Assembly (NCBI RefSeq): GCF_007991515.1
Contig: NZ_BJYM01000001.1
Span: 310,001-374,000, forward strand
Source of the DNA: Oceanobacillus sojae
GTDB lineage: Bacteria; Bacillota; Bacilli; Bacillales; Amphibacillaceae
DNA length: 64,000 nucleotides
Direction of reading: 5' to 3'
The notes under the pieces are model-generated. The model was not told where the DNA came from and ran no database searches. It worked only from the letters and a program-made list of their open reading frames with translations. Position numbers and translations under genes: made by a program. Shown here one piece after another: positions 43,978 through 52,274 of the stretch (within the stretch, counting starts at the first letter, position 1; each line of letters starts with the position of its first letter).

Positions 43978-44094
43978 TTATTTACATTTATTCTCTTTTT
44001 TTATTATTTACATTCTTAAGCTAGATAACAGTACAGCCTATAGGAAAAAATATGATATGATTTAGAAAAGAGAAAATTCATCAGGAGGTTATTT

Positions 44095-45000
44095 ATGGGG
44101 AAAAGAATTACTTTATTTCTGTTAACAAACATCTTAGTTTTGACGACAATCGTTATTGTCTGGTCCATTATTACAAGTATATTTGATATCGGGCCAAGCT
44201 ATCGTTCAGATGGCGGAATTGATTATCTTTCACTTATGGTGTTTAGTATTATTGTAGGTTTTACCGGCTCCTTTATTTCTTTAGGAATGTCACGCTGGAT
44301 GGCCAAAACCATGATGAAGGTCAAGGTAATTGATCCCAATAATGCTGTCAGTGGACAGGAACGTGCTGTTTATGAAAAGGTAGAGCGGTTATCCCGTGCT
44401 GCAGGGCTGAGTCACACACCACAGGTTGGTATTTACCCTTCTCATGAGGTAAATGCATTTGCAACGGGACCAAGTAAGAAACGTTCTTTAGTTGCTGTTT
44501 CTCAAGGACTTCTGGATAGTATGGACGAAGATGCTGTAGAAGGAGTAATTGCGCACGAAGTAGCTCACGTAGCAAATGGTGATATGGTAACAATGACTTT
44601 ATTACAAGGAATTATCAATACATTTGTCGTCTTTTTATCCCGTGTTGCTGCAATGATTGTTTCCAGATTTGTACGTTCTGAGCTCCAATGGATCGTTCAA
44701 TTTGCTGCTATTATTATTTTTCAAATCTTATTTTCTATTTTAGGAAGCTTTGTCGTCAGTGCTTATTCCAGACACAGGGAATACCACGCGGATCGAGGCG
44801 GTGCTGATTTAGCCGGTAAAGATAAAATGACACATGCTTTACACTCTTTAAAAGCTTATATTAGTCGTGCAGAATCAGATGATCACACAAATGATACAGC
44901 AATTCAAACAATGAAAATCAGTAATAAATCCAGTATTTTTAGAGCTTTATCCTCTCACCCGCCACTGGAAGAACGAATTGCTAGATTAGAACAGCGTTAA
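44095..45000 (+). CDS. htpX: Membrane metalloprotease HtpX
   Basis: A 301-residue M48-family membrane zinc protease that degrades misfolded membrane proteins. There are two N-terminal helices (about 6-30 and 45-66) and two more after the active site (about 165-185 and 195-222). HEVAH is at 154-158, and the third ligand Glu is in [17 protein letters not shown]. The ribosome site is CAGGAGG. It is a single gene with its own terminator. Confidence 0.96.
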   Translation: MGKRITLFLLTNILVLTTIVIVWSIITSIFDIGPSYRSDGGIDYLSLMVFSIIVGFTGSFISLGMSRWMAKTMMKVKVIDPNNAVSGQERAVYEKVERLSRAAGLSHTPQVGIYPSHEVNAFATGPSKKRSLVAVSQGLLDSMDEDAVEGVIAHEVAHVANGDMVTMTLLQGIINTFVVFLSRVAAMIVSRFVRSELQWIVQFAAIIIFQILFSILGSFVVSAYSRHREYHADRGGADLAGKDKMTHALHSLKAYISRAESDDHTNDTAIQTMKISNKSSIFRALSSHPPLEERIARLEQR

Positions 45001-45007
45001 GAAAATA

Positions 45008-45057
45008 AAACTTCCTTCTACAGAGAGTTTACACTCCTCCGCAGAAGGAAGTTTTTT
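45008..45057. terminator. Terminator between htpX and pgl
   Basis: Stem ACTTCCTTCT / AGAAGGAAGT (45010-45019 and 45043-45052) then six T; convergent genes on both sides. Confidence 0.85.
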
Positions 45058-45066
45058 AATACCTAA

Positions 45067-46101
45067 TTATGAAAGAAACTTCACACAAACTACTTCTGGA
45101 ACATCAATTACCTGATCTGTCTGCGTTAATTTTCCTGTTTCTGTATCTCTGCTAAACAGCACAACATCTCCAGTATTCTGATTAGAAGCAAGCAGAAATT
45201 GTTCAGTGGGATCAAGAACAAAGTCTCTCGGCCAATCTCCGCCAGATGGCGTAAATTCAAGAAATGTTAATTCACCACTATTTTCATCGACTTTGAAAGA
45301 AGCTATACTGTTATGCCCACGATTGCCTGTATAAAGAAACTTTCCATCTGAAGTGATATGGATAGCACTTGCATCATTTGTTTCTTTAAAATCAGCAGGT
45401 TTTGCTAGAATCGTCTGCTTCTCTGTAAATTCCCCTGTCTCACTATTGTAATTTAAAACAATAACTTCTGTAGAAAGCTCTGTAATTACATAAGCAATTG
45501 GTTTATTCGGATGAAAAGTAATATGCCTTGGTCCGCTTCCCGGCTTTGCATGATAGCTACTTACTTCTTTCAAAGAGGAACCTTCCACCTTATACGTTAC
45601 TAAACAATCTGTTCCTAAATCTGCAACGACAACAAATTTTTTATCTGGCGTAAATCCAGAGAAATGAACATGCGGTTTTTCTTGTCTTTCATGCGGACCG
45701 TTTCCTTCATGCTTTGTAAAATGACCCTGCTCTACTTCTCCATTTTCATTTATAAAATGAAGTCCAATATCGCCCTTATGGTAATTGCCTGTTAATAATA
45801 TATTTTCTGCAGCCTCTACATAACAAGGTGGATTTCCTTCTACCAATTGGCCGTTTAACGGAAGCAATTCACCACTCGTTTTATCAACACGGAAAGCATT
45901 TACGCCTCCCATATCCTCTTCCTGAGCAACTGCATATAAAAAATCTTGCTTTTCATTAAAATTAATATATGTTGGGTTTCCAAGCTCTGCTGCTACCTCA
46001 GAAGCAGACAGCTGTCCTTTATCGGTATCCAGTGTAAATCGATATACTCCCTGGCTTGTCTTTCTTGTGTATGTCCCTGCATAACCAAAGTATTTACTCA
46101 T
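45067..46101 (-). CDS. pgl: Lactonase-family protein, likely 6-phosphogluconolactonase
   Basis: A 344-residue seven-bladed beta-propeller of the YbhE/YkgB lactonase family, which hydrolyses 6-phosphogluconolactone in the pentose phosphate route. Typical strings are GPRHITFHPN, LYTGNRGHNSIASF and GGDWPRDFVLDPTEQFLLASNQ. No signal peptide, so it is cytoplasmic. The family is firm, but other lactones could be the substrate. Confidence 0.85.
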   Translation of the reverse strand: MSKYFGYAGTYTRKTSQGVYRFTLDTDKGQLSASEVAAELGNPTYINFNEKQDFLYAVAQEEDMGGVNAFRVDKTSGELLPLNGQLVEGNPPCYVEAAENILLTGNYHKGDIGLHFINENGEVEQGHFTKHEGNGPHERQEKPHVHFSGFTPDKKFVVVADLGTDCLVTYKVEGSSLKEVSSYHAKPGSGPRHITFHPNKPIAYVITELSTEVIVLNYNSETGEFTEKQTILAKPADFKETNDASAIHITSDGKFLYTGNRGHNSIASFKVDENSGELTFLEFTPSGGDWPRDFVLDPTEQFLLASNQNTGDVVLFSRDTETGKLTQTDQVIDVPEVVCVKFLS

Positions 46102-46251
46102 TTGAATGCATCCTTTCTTAAAGCTAACTTGTTTATTAGCTTATTGTATCATCTAACTTAAAAAGGTTACATACTAAAGTATTTTCTAATACTTTTTTAA
46201 AGAGTAGGAAAGTATATAAGATGCTGGAGATAGCCGCTCCAACGGGTTTCA

Positions 46252-46476
46252 TGGGGTGAGTAATCGCAACCCCAGAAATACACTACGCTTTCCGTGGACC
46301 CCGAGCTCATCTCCTCAAAAAAAAGAAGAGCACTTTTTTCCTGCGGAGGCATACAGAACGTATGTCCGTTCGGTGTTGCGACAGGACGTCGCGAACTTAA
46401 CCGAACTTCCTTCCGTTTTGCGCATTCCCACAGGAGTCTACGTGTATTTCTTCTGGGGCTGCGATTACTCGCCCCA
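46252..46476. repeat. 225-bp element with 30-bp class inverted ends
   Basis: The left end (46252-46283) begins TGGGGTGAGTAATCGCAACC. The right end (46442-46476) is its inverse with two substitutions and a 3-base insertion, and ends in GCGATTACTCGCCCCA. The interior is GC-richer than the surroundings and has no credible gene. The same GAGTAATCGCA word occurs twice near 18.8 kb. Confidence 0.75.
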
Positions 46477-46554
46477 TCAAAAAGCGTCGCTAGAATCATT
46501 TTCTTTTCTTTGAAAGAAAGCAAATGAAACATATTTCTTCAAAGATGGGAACGG

Positions 46555-46672
46555 ATGGTGTCGACTCCTACGGAAGAAGCAACAGGTGAAGACCCCGCAG
46601 GAAGTGGTCTTCTTCCGAGGAGGCTGAGGCGTTGTCCGTGGAAAGCGACTTCCCGCAGCGGACATCTCCTTG
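46555..46672. repeat. Bacillaceae-type GC-rich extragenic hairpin repeat
   Basis: CTCCTACGGAAGAAG (46565-46579) pairs with CTTCTTCCGAGGAG (46609-46622). Between them GAAGACC / GGTCTTC gives an alternative stem. GTCCG...CGGAC closes the end, with the familiar GAAGACCCCGCAGGAAG core. From memory, repeats of this make-up are scattered between genes in many bacilli. It is non-coding; the short frames across it are spurious. Confidence 0.7.
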
Positions 46673-46719
46673 GAAAGAACACAAGTGTTTTAAAGACCAA
46701 GTGATTTTCTTTGTTTTTC

Positions 46720-47721
46720 TTATTCTTTCTTCTTTCGCTTCCCAAGAAAGAATAGCAATGCCAGAATCGCCGAACCAATGATAATCGGCTGCTTTTTTAT
46801 CTTCTCATCCTCTGTATAAAAAACATCCTTCACAAGCAGATTCAGATTCTGCGGTCTTTCTGCCAGGCGGCGCATAAAGTAGCCAAACCAATCCTCTCCA
46901 AATGGAATGTATGTGCAGAATTGGTAGCCTTCCTTTACTAATTGATACTGCATATCCACGCGGAAACCATATAGCATTTGAAATTCAAAATTATCTTTTG
47001 TAATTTGGTGTTCTTCTATAAACTTCTTCAGTTCATTGATAATACGGTGATCATGTGTTGCAATGGAAGTAAAAGCTTTGCCAAGCAGCCTTTTTTTAGC
47101 TATTTCCAGAAAATTCCTATCAATATCTTCTTTAAAAGTATATGCTACAGTTCTTTCTTCTTTATAGGCTCCTTTCACAATGCGTAACCGCACATTCTCG
47201 AGCTCTTCTATGTCTTTCTCTACATCGTACAAATAGGTCTGTATGACTGTACCAATATTAGAATATCTTTGATGGAGCTGCTTTAAAATCTCTAAGGTCT
47301 TTCTATAGTGGCTATACTTCTCCATATCAATATTCACAAAAATATTATAATCATTTGCTACTTTTAGAATTTGTTCCACATTTTGAATACAGAAAGACTC
47401 TTCTATGTCTAAACCTAATTGCGTTAACTTTATAGACACATGACACTCCAAATTCTCTTCATTAATTTGATGGAGCATATGAATTATTTTCTCTTTGGCA
47501 CGTTCTGACTCTTCTCTGTCTGTCACGAACTCGCCAAGGTGATCCATTGTACAAGATATCTTTTTTTTGTTTAATTCCCTGATAACAGGAATAACTGCAT
47601 CAAAATCAGTCCCGGCTACAAAGCGCTCTGCTCCAAAGCGCGCACCGAATTTTTTAGCACTTTTATTTAAAAATTCATTATTTGAAAGTCCTATAAAGAA
47701 ATCCTTTGCCAAGCTCGCCAT
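46720..47721 (-). CDS. putB: Proline dehydrogenase with C-terminal membrane tail
   Basis: A 333-residue FAD enzyme (PutB/FadM type) that oxidises proline to pyrroline-5-carboxylate. The TIM-barrel core includes CTMDHLGEFV, VNIDMEKYSHY, YLYDVEKDIEE, RIVKGAYKEE, ATHDHRII and FQMLYGFRVD. The Bacillus subtilis enzyme has about 303 residues. This one adds a C-terminal hydrophobic helix (about 312-325, PIIIGSAILALLFFLG) and the tail KRKKKE. I chose ATG 47721 because GGGGGAAGG lies before it. It follows the P5C dehydrogenase gene, but a hairpin separates them. Confidence 0.92.
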   Translation of the reverse strand: MASLAKDFFIGLSNNEFLNKSAKKFGARFGAERFVAGTDFDAVIPVIRELNKKKISCTMDHLGEFVTDREESERAKEKIIHMLHQINEENLECHVSIKLTQLGLDIEESFCIQNVEQILKVANDYNIFVNIDMEKYSHYRKTLEILKQLHQRYSNIGTVIQTYLYDVEKDIEELENVRLRIVKGAYKEERTVAYTFKEDIDRNFLEIAKKRLLGKAFTSIATHDHRIINELKKFIEEHQITKDNFEFQMLYGFRVDMQYQLVKEGYQFCTYIPFGEDWFGYFMRRLAERPQNLNLLVKDVFYTEDEKIKKQPIIIGSAILALLFFLGKRKKKE

Positions 47722-47837
47722 TATACCTTCCCCCATCTCCAAAAACAAACTATGTGTTTGCAGAGCTGTTTTACATCTGTCCCTGCCGTTTATTATCCAA
47801 AGAAATCTAATAATCTCAAAGAAGTCTTAAATTATAA

Positions 47838-47890
47838 AAAGCTCCCTGTAAGCAGTAAAAAGGATTACGCTTTCTTCTGCTTACAGGGAA
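47838..47890 (-). terminator. Hairpin between P5C dehydrogenase and proline dehydrogenase genes
   Basis: A perfect 12-base stem CCCTGTAAGCAG / CTGCTTACAGGG with a 21-base loop, then AGCTTTTTATAATTT on the minus strand. It may be a partial terminator that lowers downstream expression. Confidence 0.75.
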
Positions 47891-47902
47891 GCCTCCATCT
47901 AT

Positions 47903-49450
47903 TTAAAATTGTTCAGATACAATTTTGGCTTCTAAGAAATGCTGAAGATAATCTGGTCCTCCTGCTTTGGAATCTGTTCCTGACATCTTAAACCCGCCAA
48001 ATGGCTGATAGCCGACAATTGCTGCTGTGCAGCCACGGTTAAAATAGAGGTTACCTACATGAAAATCTTCTCGGGCGCGTTCTAAATGTGCACGGTTTGT
48101 AGATATGACAGCTCCAGTCAGACCGTACTCCGTATTGTTTGCAATTTCCAACAGTTCATCAAAGTCCTTTGCTTTTGCAAAAGCAACAACAGGTCCAAAA
48201 ATTTCCTCCTGCATAATACGCGCTTTAGGGTCCAGGTCTTTGAAAATTGTCGGATAGATAAAGAATCCTTTGGTGTCATCTGCTTCTCCACCAAAAACAA
48301 GCTCTCCTTCTTCTTTACCGATTTCTATATAATTTTTAATTTTATCAAATTGTGTTTGATTAATGACAGAAGCCATATAAACATTTTCTTCTGATGGATT
48401 TCCGACTGTTAAGGTCTTCGCAATTTCAATAGATTTCTCTATGACTTCATCGTAGACATTCTCGTGAATGATAGCACGCGAGCAAGCAGAACATTTTTGT
48501 CCCGAGAAACCAAATGCAGAATGAACAATTGATTCTGCAGCCAAATCTAAATCTGCAGTTTCATCCACGATAATGGTGTCCTTCCCTCCCATTTCTGCAA
48601 TAACTCGCTTCAGATGCTGCTGACCTTCCTGAATTTTAGCAGCACGTTCAAAAATACGGACACCTGTCGCCCTAGATCCGGTAAAGTTAATAAAATGTGT
48701 ATCTTTATGATCTACCAGATAATCTCCAATTTCCTTTGGATCTCCAGATACAAAATTTAATACACCTTTTGGAAGGCCTGCTTCTTCTAAAACCTCCACA
48801 AGTTTATATGCAATAACCGGTGTATTCTCAGAAGGCTTTAACAATACTGGGTTTCCTGCAACAATTGGTGCTGCAACTGTTCCACATACAATAGCAAAAG
48901 CGAAATTCCATGGCGGAATAACTACACCCGGTCCCATAGCCTTATAAAAATACTTATTATTTTCAGTTATACGATCTTCAACATGCTTTCCCTGATCAAG
49001 CTCCAGCATCTGACGGCCATAATATTCCAGGAAGTCAATTCCCTCTGCAATATCGCCATCTGCCTGATCCCACGGCTTACCAGCATCTTGAATCAGCCAT
49101 GCAGAAAATTCATGCTTACGACGGCGTACAATAGCTGCAGCCCGGAATAAAACATGCGCACGGTCCTCAGCAGGAACTTTCCTCCAAGTTTCATAAGCTT
49201 TTACCGCAGCTTCAAAAGCTTGTTCTACATGTTCTTTCGTTGCTTTAGATACTTTTCCAACCACTTCTTCTTTATTTGCTGAGTTAATTGATACCAGCTT
49301 ATCGTCTGTATAAATCTTTTCCCCATTGATTACAAGCGGATACTCCCTGCCCAGCTCTTTACGGACAGCAGTTAAAGCAGTCTCAAGCTGTTTTTTATTT
49401 TCTTCCACCTTAAAATCTGTAAATGGTTCATGTTTAAATGGCAATACCAT
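47903..49450 (-). CDS. rocA: 1-pyrroline-5-carboxylate dehydrogenase
   Basis: A 515-residue aldehyde dehydrogenase that turns glutamate semialdehyde (P5C) into glutamate, the shared last step of arginine and proline catabolism. Catalytic Cys is in [11 protein letters not shown] and the general-base Glu in VIAEMGGKD; the NAD-binding region has PWNFAFAI and NFTGSRATG. Length and the EPFTDF start fit RocA/PutC. A sigma-54 promoter 44-61 bases upstream and a divergent RocR-like activator show how it is switched on. Confidence 0.95.
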   Translation of the reverse strand: MVLPFKHEPFTDFKVEENKKQLETALTAVRKELGREYPLVINGEKIYTDDKLVSINSANKEEVVGKVSKATKEHVEQAFEAAVKAYETWRKVPAEDRAHVLFRAAAIVRRRKHEFSAWLIQDAGKPWDQADGDIAEGIDFLEYYGRQMLELDQGKHVEDRITENNKYFYKAMGPGVVIPPWNFAFAIVCGTVAAPIVAGNPVLLKPSENTPVIAYKLVEVLEEAGLPKGVLNFVSGDPKEIGDYLVDHKDTHFINFTGSRATGVRIFERAAKIQEGQQHLKRVIAEMGGKDTIIVDETADLDLAAESIVHSAFGFSGQKCSACSRAIIHENVYDEVIEKSIEIAKTLTVGNPSEENVYMASVINQTQFDKIKNYIEIGKEEGELVFGGEADDTKGFFIYPTIFKDLDPKARIMQEEIFGPVVAFAKAKDFDELLEIANNTEYGLTGAVISTNRAHLERAREDFHVGNLYFNRGCTAAIVGYQPFGGFKMSGTDSKAGGPDYLQHFLEAKIVSEQF

Positions 49451-49493
49451 GTAAAATACCCCCTAGAAAATAATTTGATCCTATACCATTTAC

Positions 49494-49511
49494 AAGCAAA
49501 AAACATGCCAA
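49494..49511 (-). promoter_or_regulatory. Sigma-54 (-24/-12) promoter of rocA
   Basis: TTGGCATG, four T, TTGCTT on the minus strand. This fits the SigL consensus TTGGCACG-N4-TTGCW with one mismatch, at the right distance before rocA. Confidence 0.88.
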
Positions 49512-49620
49512 CTTTAGATTCAAAATCGAAGTAATACTGCTAAAACCTTGAGCTTCATGATAACGGTTTCATTTTTTAAAAAATTTATATTGCTTTCATC
49601 TATGTTTTATATTTACAATA

Positions 49621-49674
49621 GTGTAAAGTATATTTACACATACTGCATAGACGGTTTACATATTACTTTACACT
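49621..49674. promoter_or_regulatory. Candidate RocR upstream activating sites
   Basis: The perfect palindrome GTGTAAAGTATATTTACAC (49621-49639), plus half-sites TTTACA (49655-49660) and TTTACAC (49668-49674). It lies about 110-180 bases upstream of the rocA -24/-12 promoter and just before the activator gene. Confidence 0.65.
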
Positions 49675-49687
49675 TTGAGGTGAGCAT

Positions 49688-51049
49688 ATGAATGAAGTTT
49701 TTTTCTTTGAAGAATTATTACAATCTGAAGATGATGCTATTACTATTGTCGACACAGAGAAAAAAGTAATCTATTGGAATAATGCTGCAGAACAAACCTA
49801 TCAAATTACCAAAGAACAAATTATCGACCAGTCTATTACTGATTTTTTTTCACATGATGACCTGATGGTAATGAAAGTTTTAAGAACCATGAAACCAGTA
49901 AAAAATGCCTATCATCGACCAAGAAAAGATAAACATGTTGTCGTAAATACTTCTCCTGTCTTCAATCAGGAAAATACATTAATTGGTGTTATTTCTATTG
50001 AACGCGATGTAACACATATTGTGAAGCTGAACGATAATTTAGAAAGCACATCCCAGGAACTGCAGGAGCTGAAGCAGAAAATGAGTCCTTCCTCCTCCGG
50101 TTCTCCCTTTGCAAAATTAGTAGGAGAAAGTCAAGCACTTCATCAAATGATCCGACTTGCCAGCAAAACAGCTGATACAGATGCAACCACATTAATCCTT
50201 GGAGAAAGCGGTACAGGAAAAGAAGTATGTGCGAGAGCTATTCATGATGCCAGTAACAGAAAAAATGCTCCTTTTATTCCGGTCAACTGTGGCGCAATTC
50301 CTCAAGCATTGTTTGAGAGTGAATTATTTGGGTACGAGAGCGGCTCCTTTACAGGTGCAGAAAAAGGTGGAAAGGCCGGAAAAATTGAAATGGCTGATGG
50401 CGGGACTATTTTTTTAGATGAAGTTGGAGAGTTACCCTTAGACATGCAGGTAAAGCTTTTACGAGTTCTGCAGGAAAATCGTATTTATCGTATTGGTGAT
50501 TCCCGCGGAAAACAAATTGATGTTCGTTTTATAGCCGCAACAAATCAGGATTTAGAAAAATTAATGCAGGAAAATAAATTCAGATCGGATTTATTTTATC
50601 GATTGAATGTGATTCAATTAACCATGCCCCCTTTGCGTGATAGAAAAAAAGATATCGAGTTACTTGCGGAAACTTTTTTAAAGCAGTTTGCTCTTAAATA
50701 CCAAGCTTCTGTCCCTAAGCTTCCTGCAGAAACAATGGAAGTATTGCGCCAATATCAATGGCCGGGGAATATAAGAGAAATTAGAAATTTGATGGAGCGG
50801 ATCATTATCCTGCATGAAGGAACAACCTTAACAAGCCAAGATGTGTTAGGTTTCCTTCCTGTTTCGTTTTCAACCCCTCCTTTAGCCCGTACAGAGTCTC
50901 TGCCTCTGGAAAAAGAGAATATGGAGAAAACATCCATTGAGCAGGCTCTGGAAATATGTAATGGGAATAAGTCCAAAGCAGCTAAACAGCTGGGCATCTC
51001 TCGTGTTACTTTGTACCAAAAGATTAAAAAATACAATCTGTCAGACTAA
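49688..51049 (+). CDS. rocR: RocR-type sigma-54 dependent activator
   Basis: A 453-residue enhancer-binding protein. An N-terminal PAS domain (about 10-112) is probably the ligand sensor. The AAA+ domain has Walker A GESGTGKE (172-179), GSFTGA (219-224, the sigma-54 contact loop, usually GAFTGA) and Walker B FLDEVGELP. The C-terminal Fis-type helix-turn-helix is at about 420-450 (NKSKAAKQLGISRVTLYQKIKK). It is divergent from rocA and faces a sigma-54 promoter. Ornithine/citrulline sensing is known for RocR; a proline-responsive PrdR/PutR-like role is possible. Confidence 0.92.
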   Translation: MNEVFFFEELLQSEDDAITIVDTEKKVIYWNNAAEQTYQITKEQIIDQSITDFFSHDDLMVMKVLRTMKPVKNAYHRPRKDKHVVVNTSPVFNQENTLIGVISIERDVTHIVKLNDNLESTSQELQELKQKMSPSSSGSPFAKLVGESQALHQMIRLASKTADTDATTLILGESGTGKEVCARAIHDASNRKNAPFIPVNCGAIPQALFESELFGYESGSFTGAEKGGKAGKIEMADGGTIFLDEVGELPLDMQVKLLRVLQENRIYRIGDSRGKQIDVRFIAATNQDLEKLMQENKFRSDLFYRLNVIQLTMPPLRDRKKDIELLAETFLKQFALKYQASVPKLPAETMEVLRQYQWPGNIREIRNLMERIIILHEGTTLTSQDVLGFLPVSFSTPPLARTESLPLEKENMEKTSIEQALEICNGNKSKAAKQLGISRVTLYQKIKKYNLSD

Positions 51050-51058
51050 CCTTATTAA

Positions 51059-51100
51059 ATTTGTCGAAAGAAATAAACTAATTACTAGTTTTGTCGAAAG
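51059..51100 (+). promoter_or_regulatory. Two Spo0A-box sequences upstream of the Spo0E-like gene
   Basis: TTGTCGAAAG occurs at 51061-51070 and 51091-51100, exactly 30 bases apart. Both contain the core 0A-box TGTCGAA. They lie between the rocR stop and the Spo0E-like gene. Confidence 0.65.
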
Positions 51101-51215
51101 CATTCCATTTTATTTCACTATTTGCGATAATTCTTTTGGTACTTTGATAACAGAACTTTTATTCACGTTATTGATCGCAGCCAAATATTACTAAGAAAGG
51201 TGCAGAGTATGAGCT

Positions 51216-51395
51216 ATGAATTCTGAAGAAAAACTTGATAAGTACAAAAGGGAAGCCATTGTACTTTCCATTGTTAAAAAGAGGAGTGAAATGCTGCAAC
51301 AGGCCCAGAAGAATGGTCTGGCAGCCCAAGAAACCGTTAACTGCAGCCAAGAATTAGATGAGCTGATGAATAGATTAGTTCTTTTAAATAATTAA
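51216..51395 (+). CDS. Spo0E-family aspartyl-phosphate phosphatase
   Basis: A 59-residue helical-hairpin protein of the Spo0E/YisI/YnzD family, which dephosphorylates Spo0A~P and so delays sporulation. The signature is SQELDELMNRLV (residues 44-55; family SxxLDxLI), and helix 1 is LDKYKREAIVLSIVKKRSEML. The ribosome site is weak, and a short out-of-frame ATG at 51209 overlaps the start. Two Spo0A boxes upstream suggest feedback. It has its own terminator. Confidence 0.88.
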   Translation: MNSEEKLDKYKREAIVLSIVKKRSEMLQQAQKNGLAAQETVNCSQELDELMNRLVLLNN

Positions 51396-51408
51396 CATAA
51401 ATGGTGAA

Positions 51409-51440
51409 AGAGGCCCTTTTTTTAAAAAGGCCTCTGTTTT
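51409..51440 (+). terminator. Terminator of the Spo0E-like gene
   Basis: Stem AGAGGCC / GGCCTCT with a T/A-rich loop, then GTTTTATT. Confidence 0.8.
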
Positions 51441-51539
51441 ATTATAATAATATACATAAGATGAAACTTCCTTCACAGGAAATTTTTCACGTTTATCTAT
51501 GATAAAATAGAACCTGTCTCCCGATAAGAAACAAAAATT

Positions 51540-51566
51540 TGAAACCAAACGAAGATTTAAAACGTA
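51540..51566 (+). promoter_or_regulatory. Sigma-W-like promoter of yuaF-floT
   Basis: TGAAAC (51540-51545), 17 bases, CGTA (51563-51566). The spacing is one longer than the usual 16. The yuaF-floT operon is sigma-W controlled in Bacillus subtilis. Confidence 0.7.
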
Positions 51567-51602
51567 CATATAACTAAGATAAAGAGCAAGGGAGGTTACA
51601 TA

Positions 51603-52130
51603 ATGACGTTATTTGGTTATGCTATACAGGATTTATACCTATGGATGCTTATTATAGCAGCAATTTTAACCGTAGTTGTCCTGTTGTTTGGAGATTTATT
51701 GGATGGTATTTTTGAATCAGTTCCTTTCTTACATCCTGTAATTGTTCTTTCTTTTTCCATTTTTTTATCCGCCATCGGATATGTTCTTGAATGGTTTATG
51801 AACTGGGAAAGTCTTGTTATTCTCATTATTTCTTCTATATTAAGTATTATCTTTGTAACCCTCCTGCACATATTTGTGCTTGTTCCAATCCGGTCCGCTG
51901 AGCAATCCTGGGGCTATTCTGAGGAAGCCTTAATGGGAAGTGTGGGAACAGTGATTGTATCTATTCCAATAGATGGTTACGGGGAAGTAATGGTGCAATG
52001 GAAAAGCGGGGTTATTTCTAAACCGGCTGTAAGTTATGACAATGAAGCACTCCCTCAGGGAGAACGTGTTTTAATTATCGAAATAAAAGATGGTGTTTTC
52101 TATGTCAGCCCTTATGAATCGTTGGATTAG
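51603..52130 (+). CDS. yuaF: NfeD-like membrane protein YuaF
   Basis: A 175-residue protein with three membrane helices (about 12-32, 40-62 and 67-92) and a C-terminal OB-fold (residues about 105-170: MGSVGTVIVSIPIDGYGEVMVQ, ALPQGERVLIIEIKDGVFYV). NfeD-type proteins pair with flotillins and help to organise membrane domains. It lies directly ahead of floT, as in Bacillus subtilis. The ribosome site is GGGAGG. Confidence 0.92.
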   Translation: MTLFGYAIQDLYLWMLIIAAILTVVVLLFGDLLDGIFESVPFLHPVIVLSFSIFLSAIGYVLEWFMNWESLVILIISSILSIIFVTLLHIFVLVPIRSAEQSWGYSEEALMGSVGTVIVSIPIDGYGEVMVQWKSGVISKPAVSYDNEALPQGERVLIIEIKDGVFYVSPYESLD

Positions 52131-52274
52131 CTAATATATATTAGCTTTTCACATATAATGAAACTTCATTCCTTATTCATTGGAAGGAATGCTAGTGGAT
52201 GAAATCAGCTTGTTCTCATCAATTAGAAAACAGGTGATAGCAGGCTGAAAAATAAAACATAGAGGAGGAAAAAA

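Noticed and set aside
46197-46778. Several overlapping open frames of 60-110 codons on both strands upstream of putB/pgl
   Set aside because: They cross inverted repeats, have unusual composition (Ser/Arg/Phe/Cys-rich) and no ribosome sites; they are repeat DNA.
51465-51495. TGAAAC at 51465 with CGT downstream as a sigma-W promoter
   Set aside because: The spacing is about 22 bases; the pair at 51540-51566 fits far better.
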